NCBI GenBank assembly: GCA_015680685.1
Contig: MNCI01029622.1
Location: 800,546-845,969 of the forward strand
DNA length: 45,424 nucleotides
DNA from: Gnetum montanum
Lineage: Eukaryota > Streptophyta > Gnetopsida > Gnetales > Gnetaceae
Direction: 5' to 3'
In this document: positions 21,501 to 32,319 of the stretch, in pieces
How the letters are laid out: every line of letters starts with the position of its first letter
Numbering within the stretch: position 1 is the first letter of the stretch
The notes under the pieces: generated by a model
The model's database searches: none
Told to the model about the DNA's origin: nothing
The model's input: the letters and a program-made list of their open reading frames with translations, nothing else
Program-made: the position numbers and the translations under genes

Positions 21501-22639
21501 ATGCAACACATATCAAACCTAACAGTCATGAAAAATAACACGAAAGTTACCCCACGTGAGATACAACTGTTAGGTCTAATGGATCAAGTGGCCATGGACA
21601 AGAATATACCCAATGGTAAAGAATTAGCTAACACCCTAACACAGGTTACGCAAGCCCTGAAACAAAAGAACACATCATTAAGCTTGTACGACCTCATATT
21701 AACTTTGCCAGTTCATTGTGAAGCCTTAGTACAAATGTTAACATAGATACCAGTTAGCGAAAACCTACCCACAAATGAACCCTCTATACACGCAGTAATG
21801 TCTACACAACAAGGATCCAAATCTAAATCATTAGGCTTTTACCTCGAAAACATTAAGATCGATGAGAAAACCAGAGACGTCACCCACGAACCCATGTTTA
21901 TAACCATACAAGTTAATCAGTTGAAAATACATCGAGTACATGTAGATGACGGAGCAGCCACAAACGTAGTGCCTTATCCCGTCATTGAACAGTTAGGGCT
22001 TATAGAATTAATTAAACCGATGTCTACGACATGCTTGAAGCATTTAATGGATCACGAGTAGTGGTTAAAGGTACATTGACCTTGGATTTTATAGCAAGGG
22101 ATCGATTCCCCACATTCGCAATCTTCGTGGTTATTGATGAGATGCCTAGTTTTAACCTAATCCTGGGATGACCTTGGTTAGCCCAGTTAAAAGCAGTGTC
22201 TTCCCCCATTCATCAAGAGATTCACTTACTCTATGAGGGGGGTGAAATCATTATCCATGGGGATGCTGCTACATCCACCATCTCATCGCACACGGAGGCA
22301 AATCAAGGCTCCAAAGTTAAATTTGAGGAGCCTGAACAAGAGGACACTCCACATGAGCATAAACTTGACAGAATTTTCAAAAAGCCCATACCGAAAGAAA
22401 TAAACAAAACCCAAAGTGATGAGCAACCCATAAATCGTGATCCCTCAAAAACCAAGGAAACACCACCTAACCCAGAAACATCCGAGGATACTAACTTAGA
22501 GCCTACTTCGCTAGATGTCTCCTGGGCAGAGCTACCATTCAACGTAATTAGCGAAGAAGATGCTGAGTATCGGATCATACCCATTAAACCCACTCCTAAC
22601 ATAAAAATGAAAAAAATCAAAAAGTTATTAAATAATTAA
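18524..22639 (+). pseudogene. gag-pro: E3 gag-protease polyprotein
   Basis: The N-terminal segment (18524-19219) carries RRSLRLQG and a conserved block also present in E4 and E5. After a frameshift before 19386, the capsid domain holds LTKYNGEGDPNAHL and RALDWYRALPRNS (19800-20000). The zinc knuckle CKYHQRNGHDTDYC, of form C-x2-H-x4-H-x4-C, is near 20708. A linker with repeated PFVVRVP-like heptapeptides follows (20930-21330). The retropepsin has DDGA at about 21946 and FNLILG near 22155, before a frameshift at about 22040-22190 and a stop where E5 has Arg. The last part (22196-22639) is acidic and ends in a Lys-rich tail. Several stops fall where E4 or E5 has Gln or Arg. Confidence 0.87.
20930..21335 (+). 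repeat. P(F/Y)VVRVP peptide-repeat linker in E3
   Basis: In the gag-protease frame the heptad recurs about six times (NPFVVRVPP, KPLVIRVPP, PSIVRVPS, PFMVWVPP, PFVVKVPR, PFVIRVPK) at intervals of roughly 20-27 residues separated by Thr/Pro-rich spacers. E5 has the same architecture at about 39740-40190. Confidence 0.7.
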
Positions 22640-22935
22640 CAAACTACGATAGTCTGCAATGACATTAAACTACGATCGTCTGAAATGACACTAAACTACG
22701 CAAGTCTAGAATGACATTAAACTATCGCATGTTCGCAATGACATAAAACTAGCCATGGTCAGAAATGACCGGTTTACATCAAAATCCATTGTATCAGTTG
22801 ATATCCCTCTTGTTTATTTGCTACCCGAAATGGCCTTAAACTAGAACAATCACGTTGCAGTCCGTCATGACTTTAAACTGACACGCACGTATGTATGGCC
22901 CGAAATGGCCTTAAACTAGAGCAATTTTACTTTAT
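22640..22935 (+). repeat. TAAACT-box array downstream of the E3 protease
   Basis: Seven copies of a motif of the form cgaaatgacattaaactacg, with the core (t/a)aaact preceded by atgac or atggc, spaced about 27-35 bp in the tight part. It is non-coding and starts directly after the gag-protease stop. The same array follows the protease of E5 (41520-41755). Confidence 0.75.
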
Positions 22936-23233
22936 TTTGCTTCAAAAGTTTAAATTCCTAGGTTACATTCTATGATTACATCTTTGCAGTACAAGTTACG
23001 CTTTCCTTTATGTCTTTCTTTGGCACAATTATTGTTTGGGTTACATTTGCACTTTATTTCATGTTTACACTTAAACAACAAAACAAGCAAAAAGATTTTT
23101 GCTCCATGTCCCTACATTATTTCTTCTCAACATTCAGAAAAATCTAAAAAAAGAAATAATAATAATAATAATAATAATAAAACAAGGATAAATGAATGAA
23201 TCAGGCTTACTTACCATGTGTAGATACTTTAAA
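22936..23233. other. Spacer at the 3' side of the E3 antisense gene
   Basis: Holds an (AAT)n microsatellite at about 23155-23181. In E5 the corresponding interval is about 1.5 kb longer and carries the acidic and coiled-coil exons of the antisense gene, so E3 has a deletion here or E5 has a gain. Confidence 0.55.
23155..23181. repeat. (AAT)n microsatellite
   Basis: About eight or nine aat units in a row. Confidence 0.9.
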
Positions 23234-25148
23234 CTATATGTGTTTCACCTTTGGTTCATCTATAGTTGGAGCAACCTCTTTAGAGCGCTTAGGTCTTTGA
23301 ACTTTAGATTTTGCCTTCCTGATTGTCTCCTTGATTACTCGATTAGCTCTCCTAGCAGTGTAGGGCACACCACCTAGCTCTAACCCTATGCTGTCACACA
23401 TATGGATTGAATGACCAGATGATCCCCCCGTTGTAACAGAGACCGATTCATCAATCCCTTCTGGAGCATCTTGAGATTTAGTCACTTCAAACAAGTGGTG
23501 AATCCACAGGTGAGATAGTTGGCCACGATCCCTTAACACGTACTTGTTACCCACACAAACTACTAGAAATTCAGCTAGTCAATGCAGGTAACCGGTGAAG
23601 AATACAAAGGTAAAATGGGACTGTGCCTCAACATTCGAATGCAATCTCACTATCTCTCCATAGAAACCTAAAAGTAAAAACTGAGCCAAATTATAACGCA
23701 CCCCAGTCTCCAGAATCATGCACATGATACACATAGATTCTACCCCAAAAGTATTTACTTAGGATAGGGACTTAGGAAACACTCGTGCTCTGAACAATGG
23801 ATACAGCTCATTTACTTCAGTTACTTTCGACCTTCTCTGCAGAGGGAATCCCTTAGCACCCTTATGTACACCCAGCTAGTCCTCCAGCTCACAAACAACA
23901 TGGACCTCTTTTTGTGCTCTATCCAAAGTCACTCTAGCCCCATCTTCCGGTACACCGAAGAGGTCTGAAAAGAACTCCGTCGATAGATGGAAAGCTACTT
24001 TAATTCACTTGACACGAGTGCTATAGTAAGTAACAGCTTCGTTGAAAGAATCAATGATGGCAATCATCTCGGTCAAGGAGACGTTAGGACTTAGAGCAGT
24101 AAACAACTCCATGAGGCCAACATCACTTAAGCAACTGATAATATGTGGTGGTGCCTTATCATGCAACCACCGTTGTGCACTGTCGATCTCCCTGAATTTC
24201 ATGGCCAAAGTGCCCTCAATCTAGCCAGTTGTTATGGCGACTCCACCAGGGGTGACATCCATTGTACGCAGAGGGTAAAACCATGGAATCAATACAACCA
24301 ATGAGGTAGAAAAATAAACAAATGTGAGGCATCAAAAACACTATTAATTACCATTGGCCAATGGATTAATATCATTAGAAGCTGAATCAGCATCGCATGG
24401 GAAAACTAGCCCATTATGGGACCAATCCCCATGTAGCCACCCCCGAGCCTCACATCGTGCAAAAGCCTTGGAGTATCGTTTGTGAAAATGGACAATTTCA
24501 CCCTTGGTTTGGGCTAACACGGCACCATGGAGAGTGGGACATGCCATGAAAGCCTCTAAGGCGGTATGAGCCAATGCGAGTCCATCATCACCTATGCATA
24601 CTCCTTCTTTATCAAATTGAGGCCTACAAAGAAATGACGGTCAAAATATGAACAACCACTTAGCATCAAAGCAGAAACGATAAATTAAACAACCTTACCT
24701 TTCTACCCTGTACACCGTTCTAGGAGGATTCTGGAACAAAGTGTGTGCACGAGAGACTAGGAATAAGGTGCTATTGACATTGTGAGGGCTACATGATAAT
24801 AGGTCCCATACACGTGTTAATGGACGAGTGGATCTGGGCCCTCCAGAGGGACCCTTCCCAACCGTAAAAAATCCCTCATTGACGTCGACCACGAAGGCCG
24901 CTATGCCATTTGAGGATCCCAGTAAAATAGTCTTAAGGACACTCCGTGCTAATTGTTCACTTAGGTGAGACCATATTACCACACTAAATCCTTGTAAGAT
25001 GAAGGCAAGGAACTCGTTGGCATCCATTCTAAACCATACCCCATCTTGATCGATGGTCATATCAGGTACCGACTCATCAGAATCAATAGTCCCGAACCAT
25101 GCCAGAACTCCAACAAGCTCCACCACTAAGAGGAAAGGTTTAAGACCT
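23234..25148 (-). pseudogene. E3 antisense spliced gene: HAD-like plus plant-transposon-protein-like domains
   Basis: Minus strand, three exons visible: about 25148-24699, 24623-24352, and about 24250 downward. The first intron (24698-24624) has GT-AG ends and lies at the same codon (RVER) as in E5. Exon 1 resembles an FCP1/NLI-interacting-factor HAD domain: PFLLVVELVGVL where motif I is expected, EFLAFILQGFSVVIWSHL, and STLFLVSRAHTLFQNPP where the family has the DDSP...NPP motif. The motif I and DDSP Asp residues are replaced. Exon 3 resembles a plant transposon-associated domain (MKFREIDSAQRWLHDKAPP to YYSTRVK) and a Lys/Arg-rich tail. In-frame stops occur (for example after FPKSLS and before LAEFLVV). 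The acceptor before exon 3 appears lost. The coiled-coil exons known from E5 are missing. Confidence 0.72.
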
Positions 25149-25199
25149 CTGCACGTATTCAAGAACTAGGATAAGTAAGCTACACACATAAAAAAAGAG

Positions 25200-25935
25200 C
25201 TAAAGAGTAGGTTTTATGTTGGGTGCCCAACACTTGGAAAAGCTTTCAAGGTTCACGCTGGGCATGTAGGTCCTGCACGCTGGGAATGTGGGCATGCAGA
25301 CCCTACATGCTAAGCATTTTGACCCCCCTACATGCTGAGCATGTCACTAGATTGCATTCCAGACATAAAACTGGCCGTACGCTGAGCAAGGGAGACAAGG
25401 GTTGACGCTGGCTGAGCAAGAAATAGGCCAGGCCTCACACAAATTCTATGCACCGAAATAAGAAAAATCGAACAGAAATTAATGAAAATAGTAAAAAAAA
25501 ACACAAATTTAGACAGAGGACTAGGGTCTATCGGCACATTGATCCAGACCATGATGGGATCATGGGCTTGGGTAGGCACCGGAGCATGAACTCACTCTCC
25601 TCAGCAAAGGTCAAGTCAGGCTCCTTCCTTCCCTGGTCTCTCCCCCCCTTTCCCTTGCCCATCCCATCACGCTGCATTCAAGACCTTTACACTGGACCAA
25701 GGATGTGCACGTGGAAAGTCCTTGTTTGGCATTCACGTTGAGGATTTCTAAGTGAAGGGGGTTCATGCTGGAGGCTGGTTTCGAGGCTTCACGCTGAATG
25801 CTCCACGCCTTCTTCATGCTGGGGTTTGTCGCTGCACGCTAATTGCATGATGGAGCATTCACGCTGGGGTTTCAGCTCCCTCCACACTGAGGGTTTCTCC
25901 AAGGTGTGCACGCTGAATGCCTTCATTTGATGCTT
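25200..25935. repeat. CACGCTG motif cluster upstream of the E3 antisense gene
   Basis: About fourteen words of the form (c/t)acgctg(g/a) or one-step variants between 25250 and 25925, for example near 25255, 25278, 25379, 25790, 25861 and 25909. They resemble the words repeated in the LTRs and leaders of E3-E5. For a minus-strand gene this is upstream or 5' UTR sequence. Confidence 0.6.
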
Positions 25936-26028
25936 CACGCCATGATCTTTATCACCTTTGCTGCCTCCTTCGCATCGGATCTTCGCCTTTCCCTGCCCCC
26001 TACGACCAGATCCTCGCCTCCTCGTCAT
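25789..26028 (-). other. Candidate first exon of the E3 antisense gene (tentative)
   Basis: A minus-strand frame starting at ATG 26028 begins MTRRRGSGRRGQGKAKIRC, a strongly basic stretch that could act as a nuclear localisation signal. An AAAG/GTGATA sequence some 75 bases into it could be a donor site, and CGTGCAG at 25155-25149 could be the acceptor of the next exon. I have no homology support. E5 cannot be compared because the window ends first. Confidence 0.25.
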
Positions 26029-26671
26029 GTTGAATCTCTCACTGTTTCATGCTAAAGCTTAGCTTAGGTTCACACTATTCTCTTTGGTTCTAGCTCGACT
26101 TTGGGTTTACGCCTACTATAGTGACAAAAGTAACTTGTCTAATTTTAAGTTAATTTTATTAGGTATAAATCTTCACGTCCCTTGTTGCTCACGTCCACTC
26201 ACCCTTGTAGAAAACTGGCACTTTGGGTATTTTACTCTAAAATAAAATAAAAATAAACACAACATTAGCTAAAAAACATATAAATATAAATAGACCAAGA
26301 ATAAAGAAAAAGAGTATATAGATATGCACTAGGCTAAAGATTACCCACACAAGACCTTCCCTCTCACAGTGACTTCTGTTGTCTAAACTAAACACCTTGG
26401 TGCATACTCTTCATATTGTAGTCTCATACCTAATAAGGATTATAAATCGTACAATCAACTAGAAATCATAAACGAATAGCTATGGCCTGGTAAGGCCCTA
26501 AACTGCATCGATTGGCCATGTATGGCCTTAAACTGCCGTGCGACTAGATGAGACGATAAACCAACTTTAGCATACTTCGAGCATATTTAAATATTTGAAT
26601 TGGTGTCATAAAACAATAAGAAAATCCCCCTCCTTGTTAACGTTGCTTCCTATGGCTTGGCAGGAGAAAGC
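26029..26671. other. Spacer before the E3 pol frame
   Basis: Non-coding and AT-rich. Three TAAACT-type boxes lie at about 26490-26570. The end, a pyrimidine-rich stretch followed by ggcttggcag at 26654-26663, resembles a plant 3' splice site directly before the pol frame, as expected if protease and RT are joined by splicing as in Ogre elements. A matching donor was not identified. Confidence 0.45.
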
Positions 26672-29600
26672 ATGGATAGCAAGCAACTATTCGCACCACT
26701 GTTCATCAATGGACCATATGGACCCATCCAACAGGAGATGATCAGATAGTCCATTGATTTAGGCATATCGACTTATGAAAACTCCATGGCATCAAAAAAG
26801 GAAACAATAGAACGCTTTCAGAGCATGACAAAATCGCTGGATATTGAAGCCGATAACATCACCGAGGATCCATTAATTGAGACCCCCATCACTATGCCAA
26901 GTGGCAAAGTTAAGATACAAACTAAGTACTTTACTAGACCCACAACTTTCTGATGACTTAGCAAAAGTGCTAAAAAGCAACATCAAGGCATTCGCTTGGT
27001 CTTACACTGACATGCCTGGGCTAGACCCTTGAATAGTCCAACACAACATCATACTCAACCCAAAGTTAAGACCAGTGAAACAAAAAGCATGTAAGGTTAA
27101 ACCTGAGGTAGCATTGGCGGTTCACAATGAGATCACCAAGCTTTATCAAGCTGGTTTCATTCAGGCTATTGACTACGCTGACTGGGTATCCAACATGGTC
27201 ATTGTCCCAAAGAAGAATGGAAGCATTCGCCTATGCATTGGCTTTCGGGACCTCAACTTAGTGACCATAAAAGATGACTTTCCTCTACCTAGTATTGATC
27301 AACTGGTTGACTCAACCATTGGGCATGCACTGTTATCTCTTATGGATGGCTTCTCGGGATATAATCAGGTCCGGATTAACCTTGAACATCAACTCAAGAC
27401 AACCTTCATGACACCATGGGGGACATTTTGTTATATGATGATGCCCTTCAGTTTAAAGAATGTTGGTGCTACGTATCAATGAGTGATAACCTTCATATTT
27501 AGTGATTACATCCTTCACTCGCTCAACAATTACGTAGATGATATAGCAGTTAAATTGAAGACACAAGAGCAACACATACAAGACTTAGACTTAGTGCTTA
27601 AGCGTTGTTTAAAATATGAGCTTAGACTGAACCCAAAGAAGTGTGTCTTTGGGGTTAAATCAGGAAAAATGCTAGGATTCATAGTTTCAGAAGTAGGGAT
27701 TCAAGTAGACCCCAATAAGGTGAAGGCTATCACAAACTTGCAACCGCCAAGCAACCTTACCGAACTTCGAGGCCTATAAGGTAGATTACAGTTCATTGGG
27801 CACTTTATAGAAAAACTAACCAATAAGTTGAAACCCATGAACCATTTGCTACACAAGAGTGTGCATTTTCAATGGACCCCACAATGCCAGGAAGATTTTG
27901 ACAATATCAAAATGGCACTGACTCAATTATCGATAGTTTATCCGCCTTAGAACAATAAATCATTCTACATCTACCTTGCCACATCAGATTCATCAATCGT
28001 GTCTATTCTTTGCCAGAAATGAGATGATGGAACCGAAGTTCCTGTTTACTACTTAAGCCACGCATTAGTAGCCTATGAAAAGAAATACAACGAGGTGGAG
28101 AGGTCATGTTTAGCCCTTATCTTTTCTCTAAAGTAATGGCAACATTATCTCTTTCGAAACCAAGTAAAAATAATTTACAAAAACAATGTACTCAGAGCGA
28201 TCATAAACAATATGTATGAATCAAGCAAGATAGCTTGATGGAAAGCAATGATTGCTGAGTTTGACCTACATTACATAGCCCAATCATCCATCAAAGGTCA
28301 AGCTATAGTCAATCAGATGACCGCATCACCAACACAAGATCAAGCAATGATTAATCTAGAGTTTCCAGATGAAAAATTAAGCACAATTGACATAGTGCCC
28401 GATAACTATGATGCCATATTAAACTTCGATGGAGCATCCACCTCCCGAGGGGGAAGTGCTGCCGTCGTTATCACATATCCCTCCAGGGAGATCCGACCCT
28501 TTGATTACAAATTTAACTTTCCTTGTACCAATAACGTAGCAGAGTATGAAGGTCTCCTCAGAGGCCTCATGGTAGCACAAGCTTCAAATATCACACGTCT
28601 CATAGTTAGAGGTGACTCACAGTTAATCATAAACCAAGTCAAAGACGTTTACACATGCAAAGCGTCTCATCTACAAGCCTACTGTGACCTGATGAAACAC
28701 TTGCTGAAATAGTTTATAAATATAAAACTACAACATGTGCCTAGAAATGATAATACCATTGTAGAAGCACTAGCCACGTTAGCTCTAAATATCTCACCCA
28801 ATATGTTTCGTGTGCTGCCTAGTTCCATCGCGAGCTGCGACAAGCCCATAACTGATGCTCCCGATCAACTTCCCATAGCATCCGTTAGCACGACACATGC
28901 CATAGAATGGTACGATGACATCAAAGAGTACCTTCTACATGGAGAACTACCTCAATATCTAACAAATGCTTAGAAGGACGCAGTACGAAAATGCTCTAGA
29001 CAATATACAATAGTAGGAGATACACTATGTCGTAGATCCTATGAAGACATCTTGTTAACATGCGTCAGTAGTACCAATGGCGAAACCATTGTGGAACAAG
29101 TTCATGAAGGACTATGCAGAGGGCACATAGTGCCTAAAGCAATGGAAAAAAAAATTAGATGTTTAGGCTATTATTGGCCACATATGGAGTATGATTGCTT
29201 CTCCAAGGTCAAGATGTGCAATATGTGTCAAAAGCATGGTAATCTTATACATGTTCCACCTAACGAATTGCATACGACTCAAATCACATGGCCTTTCCAG
29301 AAATGGGGGTTAGACATTATAGGACCAATAACTCCCCCATCTTCTACAGGACATAGCTTTATCATAACCACAACAGAATACTTTACTGAATGGGTAGAAG
29401 CTATTCCCCTTAGAAAAACCACATCAAAACAAGTATGCAACTTCATCTTAGAAAATATTGTGACCCGATTTGGTATCCCGATGACTATCATCACTGACAA
29501 CGGGCCATAATTCAGCAGTGTCGAAACAAAAACGTTTTGTGAGAGCCTAGGTATTAAACACTCATTTTCATCGCCTTAATACCCTCAGAGCAACAGACAA

Positions 29601-30179
29601 GTAGAAGCCATGAACAAGATTGTCATCTCAGTGCTCAAGAAGATGCTTACTCAGAGCAAGAAAAGATGGCACGAGCAACTAGTATACGCGTTATGGGCCT
29701 ACCGGTCTACACATCAGACATCCACAGGTAAAATACCATATAGTCTTGTTTATGGATCAGAAGTTGTTTTACCTCTTGAGTTGCAGGTACCATCCCTAAG
29801 GATCACACTCTCTGGACTCCTTCATGAAGGTGAAAATAATGTCTTACACATTGTTGACCTTGACTCGGTGGAAGAAGAATGCACACGAACGCTTGATCAA
29901 ATCGACTGGTATCAGAAGCAACAAAGATGGCACCATCAACATGACATTCACAAGCGCCCGATGAAAGAAGGTGACCTTGTTCTTAAGGCGGTTCGTGAAC
30001 ACGCAGACAAGTTCTCAACCAATTGGGAAGGGCCTTACTTGATCACCAAAGCGTACAATAATGGAGCATTTAAACTAGTTGATATAAACAGTAATGAGCT
30101 TTCTCATCCAACAAACACCTGTACCTTAAGCAGTTTCATGTATAAACATTGCAGGTATGTGTACATCCTGGAATCATGA
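26672..30179 (+). pseudogene. pol: E3 pol: RT, RNase H, archaeal-type RNase H, integrase
   Basis: After one frameshift near 26925, a single frame runs to 30179, broken only by about eleven stops. RT starts near FAWSYTDMPGLDP (27000), has LCIGFRDLN and the active site YVDD at 27531-27542. A Ty3-type RNase H follows (27960-28240). The second RNase H (28400-28790) shows LNFDGAS, NNVAEYEGL, RGDSQLI and HVPRND, the diagnostic dual RNase H of the Tat lineage. Its last acidic residue, normally Asp, is Glu. Integrase (29052-30130) has the H/C zinc finger (CNMC), GLDIIG, ITDNGP and QVEAMNK, giving the DDE triad, and the C-terminal NWEGPYLITKAY. Most stops lie where the family has Gln or Arg. The true start is uncertain; ATG 26672 is chosen because it follows a splice-acceptor-like site. 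Confidence 0.9.
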
Positions 30180-30520
30180 TGGTAAATTGATACCACAGAT
30201 ACGTCTTGGAATCATGACAGTAAATTGATACCATAGATACGTCCTGAAATCATGATGGTAAACTAATACCACAAAATGTCCTGGCGTCATGACGGTAAAC
30301 CAACACCACAGAGCTCTGTCCGACATGATACTAAACTGTCACACTCATTCAACAGAGTCTGCTAAGACTATAAACTAGCTTGCCTATTCATAGTCCTCCA
30401 CGACTATAAACTAGCATTGCACCATCCGCTATGATGATAAACTGGCAACATCCAACGGGTTATGATGTAAAAACTAACCCACGAGAGTCTCCTAAGACTA
30501 TAAACTGGCAAGATCATATC
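30180..30520 (+). repeat. TAAACT-box array downstream of the E3 integrase
   Basis: About ten boxes of type atgatggtaaactaatacc or gactataaactagc. The first four share a longer unit with (t/c)cctgg(a/c)atcatgacggtaaa. Non-coding, directly after the integrase stop. Confidence 0.75.
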
Positions 30521-31531
30521 TAACACATTCATCTGATGCTGTAATTCATGACATTTCTTCATCAGCACCTGTTGCATCATTCATCACATCAGCTCTGACA
30601 ACACTATTGCTGCTCATTTTGTTTGCCTTAAGTTTCACATGGTGCCTCCATTTTCATCAGCCACATTCGTGTCTAAAGTTTTCACTAACTCATTCACTTG
30701 CGGCTTTCTTGTCTTCTTGGAGTTATGTTTGTAGGATGACACCCAGTGGTTCTCGTACACGGATACACTTCATCACGGTGACAAGGTGCCACATTGTTTC
30801 TGATGCATGCAACCAAGTCAATCAATCTATTCAAAAGTACATTCTCAGTTCCTGATACATTCTCCATTTCCCCAACACTCTCGTTCCCTTTCCTACCTAG
30901 TTATAGTTCCCAGATACACCTAGTACACCCCAAAACTTTGAGCATACTATTGCATGTTGTGACACTCTCGAGCAGTTGCAACACACAACAAAGCACATGA
31001 GCATGAGTGCAAAGTTGAAAGGAAGCTCTTTCCAAAAAAAAAAAAAAAAAAGCAAAATGAACCACAAGACCCTTGGCACTTCCCATACAAGCCCCAGGCA
31101 GGAAGGAAGTTGTCTTGGAAAGAAATATTCATGCCTCAAACCATCATGTTACACCCCACTACATGGCTTTGGTTGTGACAACAAGTTCTCTTAAACCTGA
31201 TACAAGAGTCTTGTTCCTCCAAAGGACGCACACCTCATGCCGTGGTTCCAAGTCTGCCAAATACTGGCTATCGACGAGGACCAACATGGGTCGTTAGCAC
31301 AGATGAACACTCCTCTCCTACACCTGCACAATCGCTCAATTAATTTCCAATCCCAAAGTTGTAACATCTCCACTAGACATGATCTCAAAACCTCATTCCC
31401 CAATCCCAAGTACTTTTGAACACGGTGCGAGGACATCTAGCCAAGTGTCAAAGGACAATGCTACTAAGTTTCTTGTGGTGTTTTGTACTTCTTTGTCGAC
31501 GCTTCTTGGGTCGATTCCTCCAAGCGTCAAC
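30521..31531 (+). other. E3 3' untranslated region
   Basis: No coding region that I can support; the open frames are short, overlap on both strands and lack motifs. An 18-base poly(A) run lies at 31034-31051. Confidence 0.55.
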
Positions 31532-31540
31532 AAAGAGGGG
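31532..31540 (+). other. Polypurine tract of E3
   Basis: aaagagggg, four bases before the 3' LTR start at 31545. Confidence 0.7.
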
Positions 31541-31544
31541 CCAA

Positions 31545-31855
31545 TGAAACACCACAAAAATTTGGACCTAACACTTTAGGACAAGAATCGAGCTAAGTCA
31601 TGATGCTTCCCAGCATGACCGAAACTTGCAAACTTCACAAACAGCATCAAACGGAGTCGAATCAAGCAAGTAAAAGTTTCTTGTGATCCATTGGAGACTA
31701 CATCAACATCTGGCAACAAGAACTGCAAGTTTCAAACTCAAAACACTTAGTTCTGACTAAGTATACTTCTTGCACATAGGCTTGCACGCCTAGCGTGTAG
31801 CAACTTTTGGGCCCCAAAAATGAGCCAAAACATGCCAAAATTGAGCATCTGGACC
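31545..31855 (+). repeat. 3' LTR of E3, truncated by E4
   Basis: It matches the start of the 5' LTR (16211-16535) up to the shared word ctggacc, where E4 begins. The rest of this LTR should lie beyond the right end of the window. ggacc at 31851-31855 is the expected left target duplication of E4. Confidence 0.85.
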
Positions 31856-31989
31856 TGAAACACCACAAAAATTTTGAGTTTGGCACTTATCTAGCAAGAA
31901 ACAGGTCCCCGGGACCCTCAGACGACCTTGGCTACATTTGGAGTCACATGGCAATTTTGAGGATCGAAACACTTGGTTTTTACCAAGTG

Positions 31990-32245
31990 TTGCGCCAGCG
32001 TCTATGCCCAGCGTATACGCCCAGCGTCTACGCCCGACGCCCAGCATACACGCCTCACATGTACACTCAGCAGGTGCAACAGGAGCAAGAATTGAAGCAA
32101 GTCGGCGGCCAACATTCACCATTGTATACGCCCAGCGTATACGCCAGCATCCATTAGCGTATACGCCCAGAGTATACACCAGCGTCCATTAGCGTATACG
32201 CCCAGCGTCCACCAAAGTTCACACGCCCAGCGTATACCATATTTC
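31990..32245 (+). repeat. GCGTATACGC palindrome array, E4 U3
   Basis: Repeated cagcgtatacgccc and cagcgtctacgcc words in two clusters either side of a short unique stretch. The core gcgtatacgc is a perfect 10-bp palindrome. The array ends about 70 bp upstream of the TATA box. Confidence 0.8.
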
Positions 32246-32312
32246 TAAATTGTACGCACCCGGTCGACACGCCACGTGTCTCCCAACCCAATTTTCCCGG
32301 TAAAACCCCACC

Positions 32313-32319
32313 TATAAAA
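32313..32319 (+). promoter_or_regulatory. TATA box of the E4 LTR
   Basis: tataaaa in cctataaaaagcccattt, conserved with E3 and E5. Confidence 0.65.

Larger units (their letters stand above)
16209..31855 (+). mobile_element. E3: Tat-lineage Ty3/gypsy retrotransposon with antisense gene
   Basis: The order is 5' LTR (16209-17864), primer binding site, repeat-rich leader, gag and protease (18524-22639), TAAACT-box array, minus-strand spliced gene (23234-25148 or longer), motif-rich spacer, RT, RNase H, second RNase H and integrase (26672-30179), another TAAACT array, purine tract (31532-31540), and the first 311 bp of the 3' LTR. That LTR is cut at 31855 by E4. The second, archaeal-type RNase H places it in the plant Tat group. 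It is the most diverged of the three Tat copies and has stops throughout. Confidence 0.9.

Noticed and set aside
22303-22620. Minus-strand frames opposite the end of the protease in E3 and E5
   Set aside because: They oppose the E3 protease tail, which is conserved with E5 on the plus strand; no introns or motifs support the minus strand there.
31034-31051. Poly(A) run as the tail of a processed pseudogene or SINE
   Set aside because: No gene-like or pol III promoter sequence precedes it and no flanking duplication is visible.
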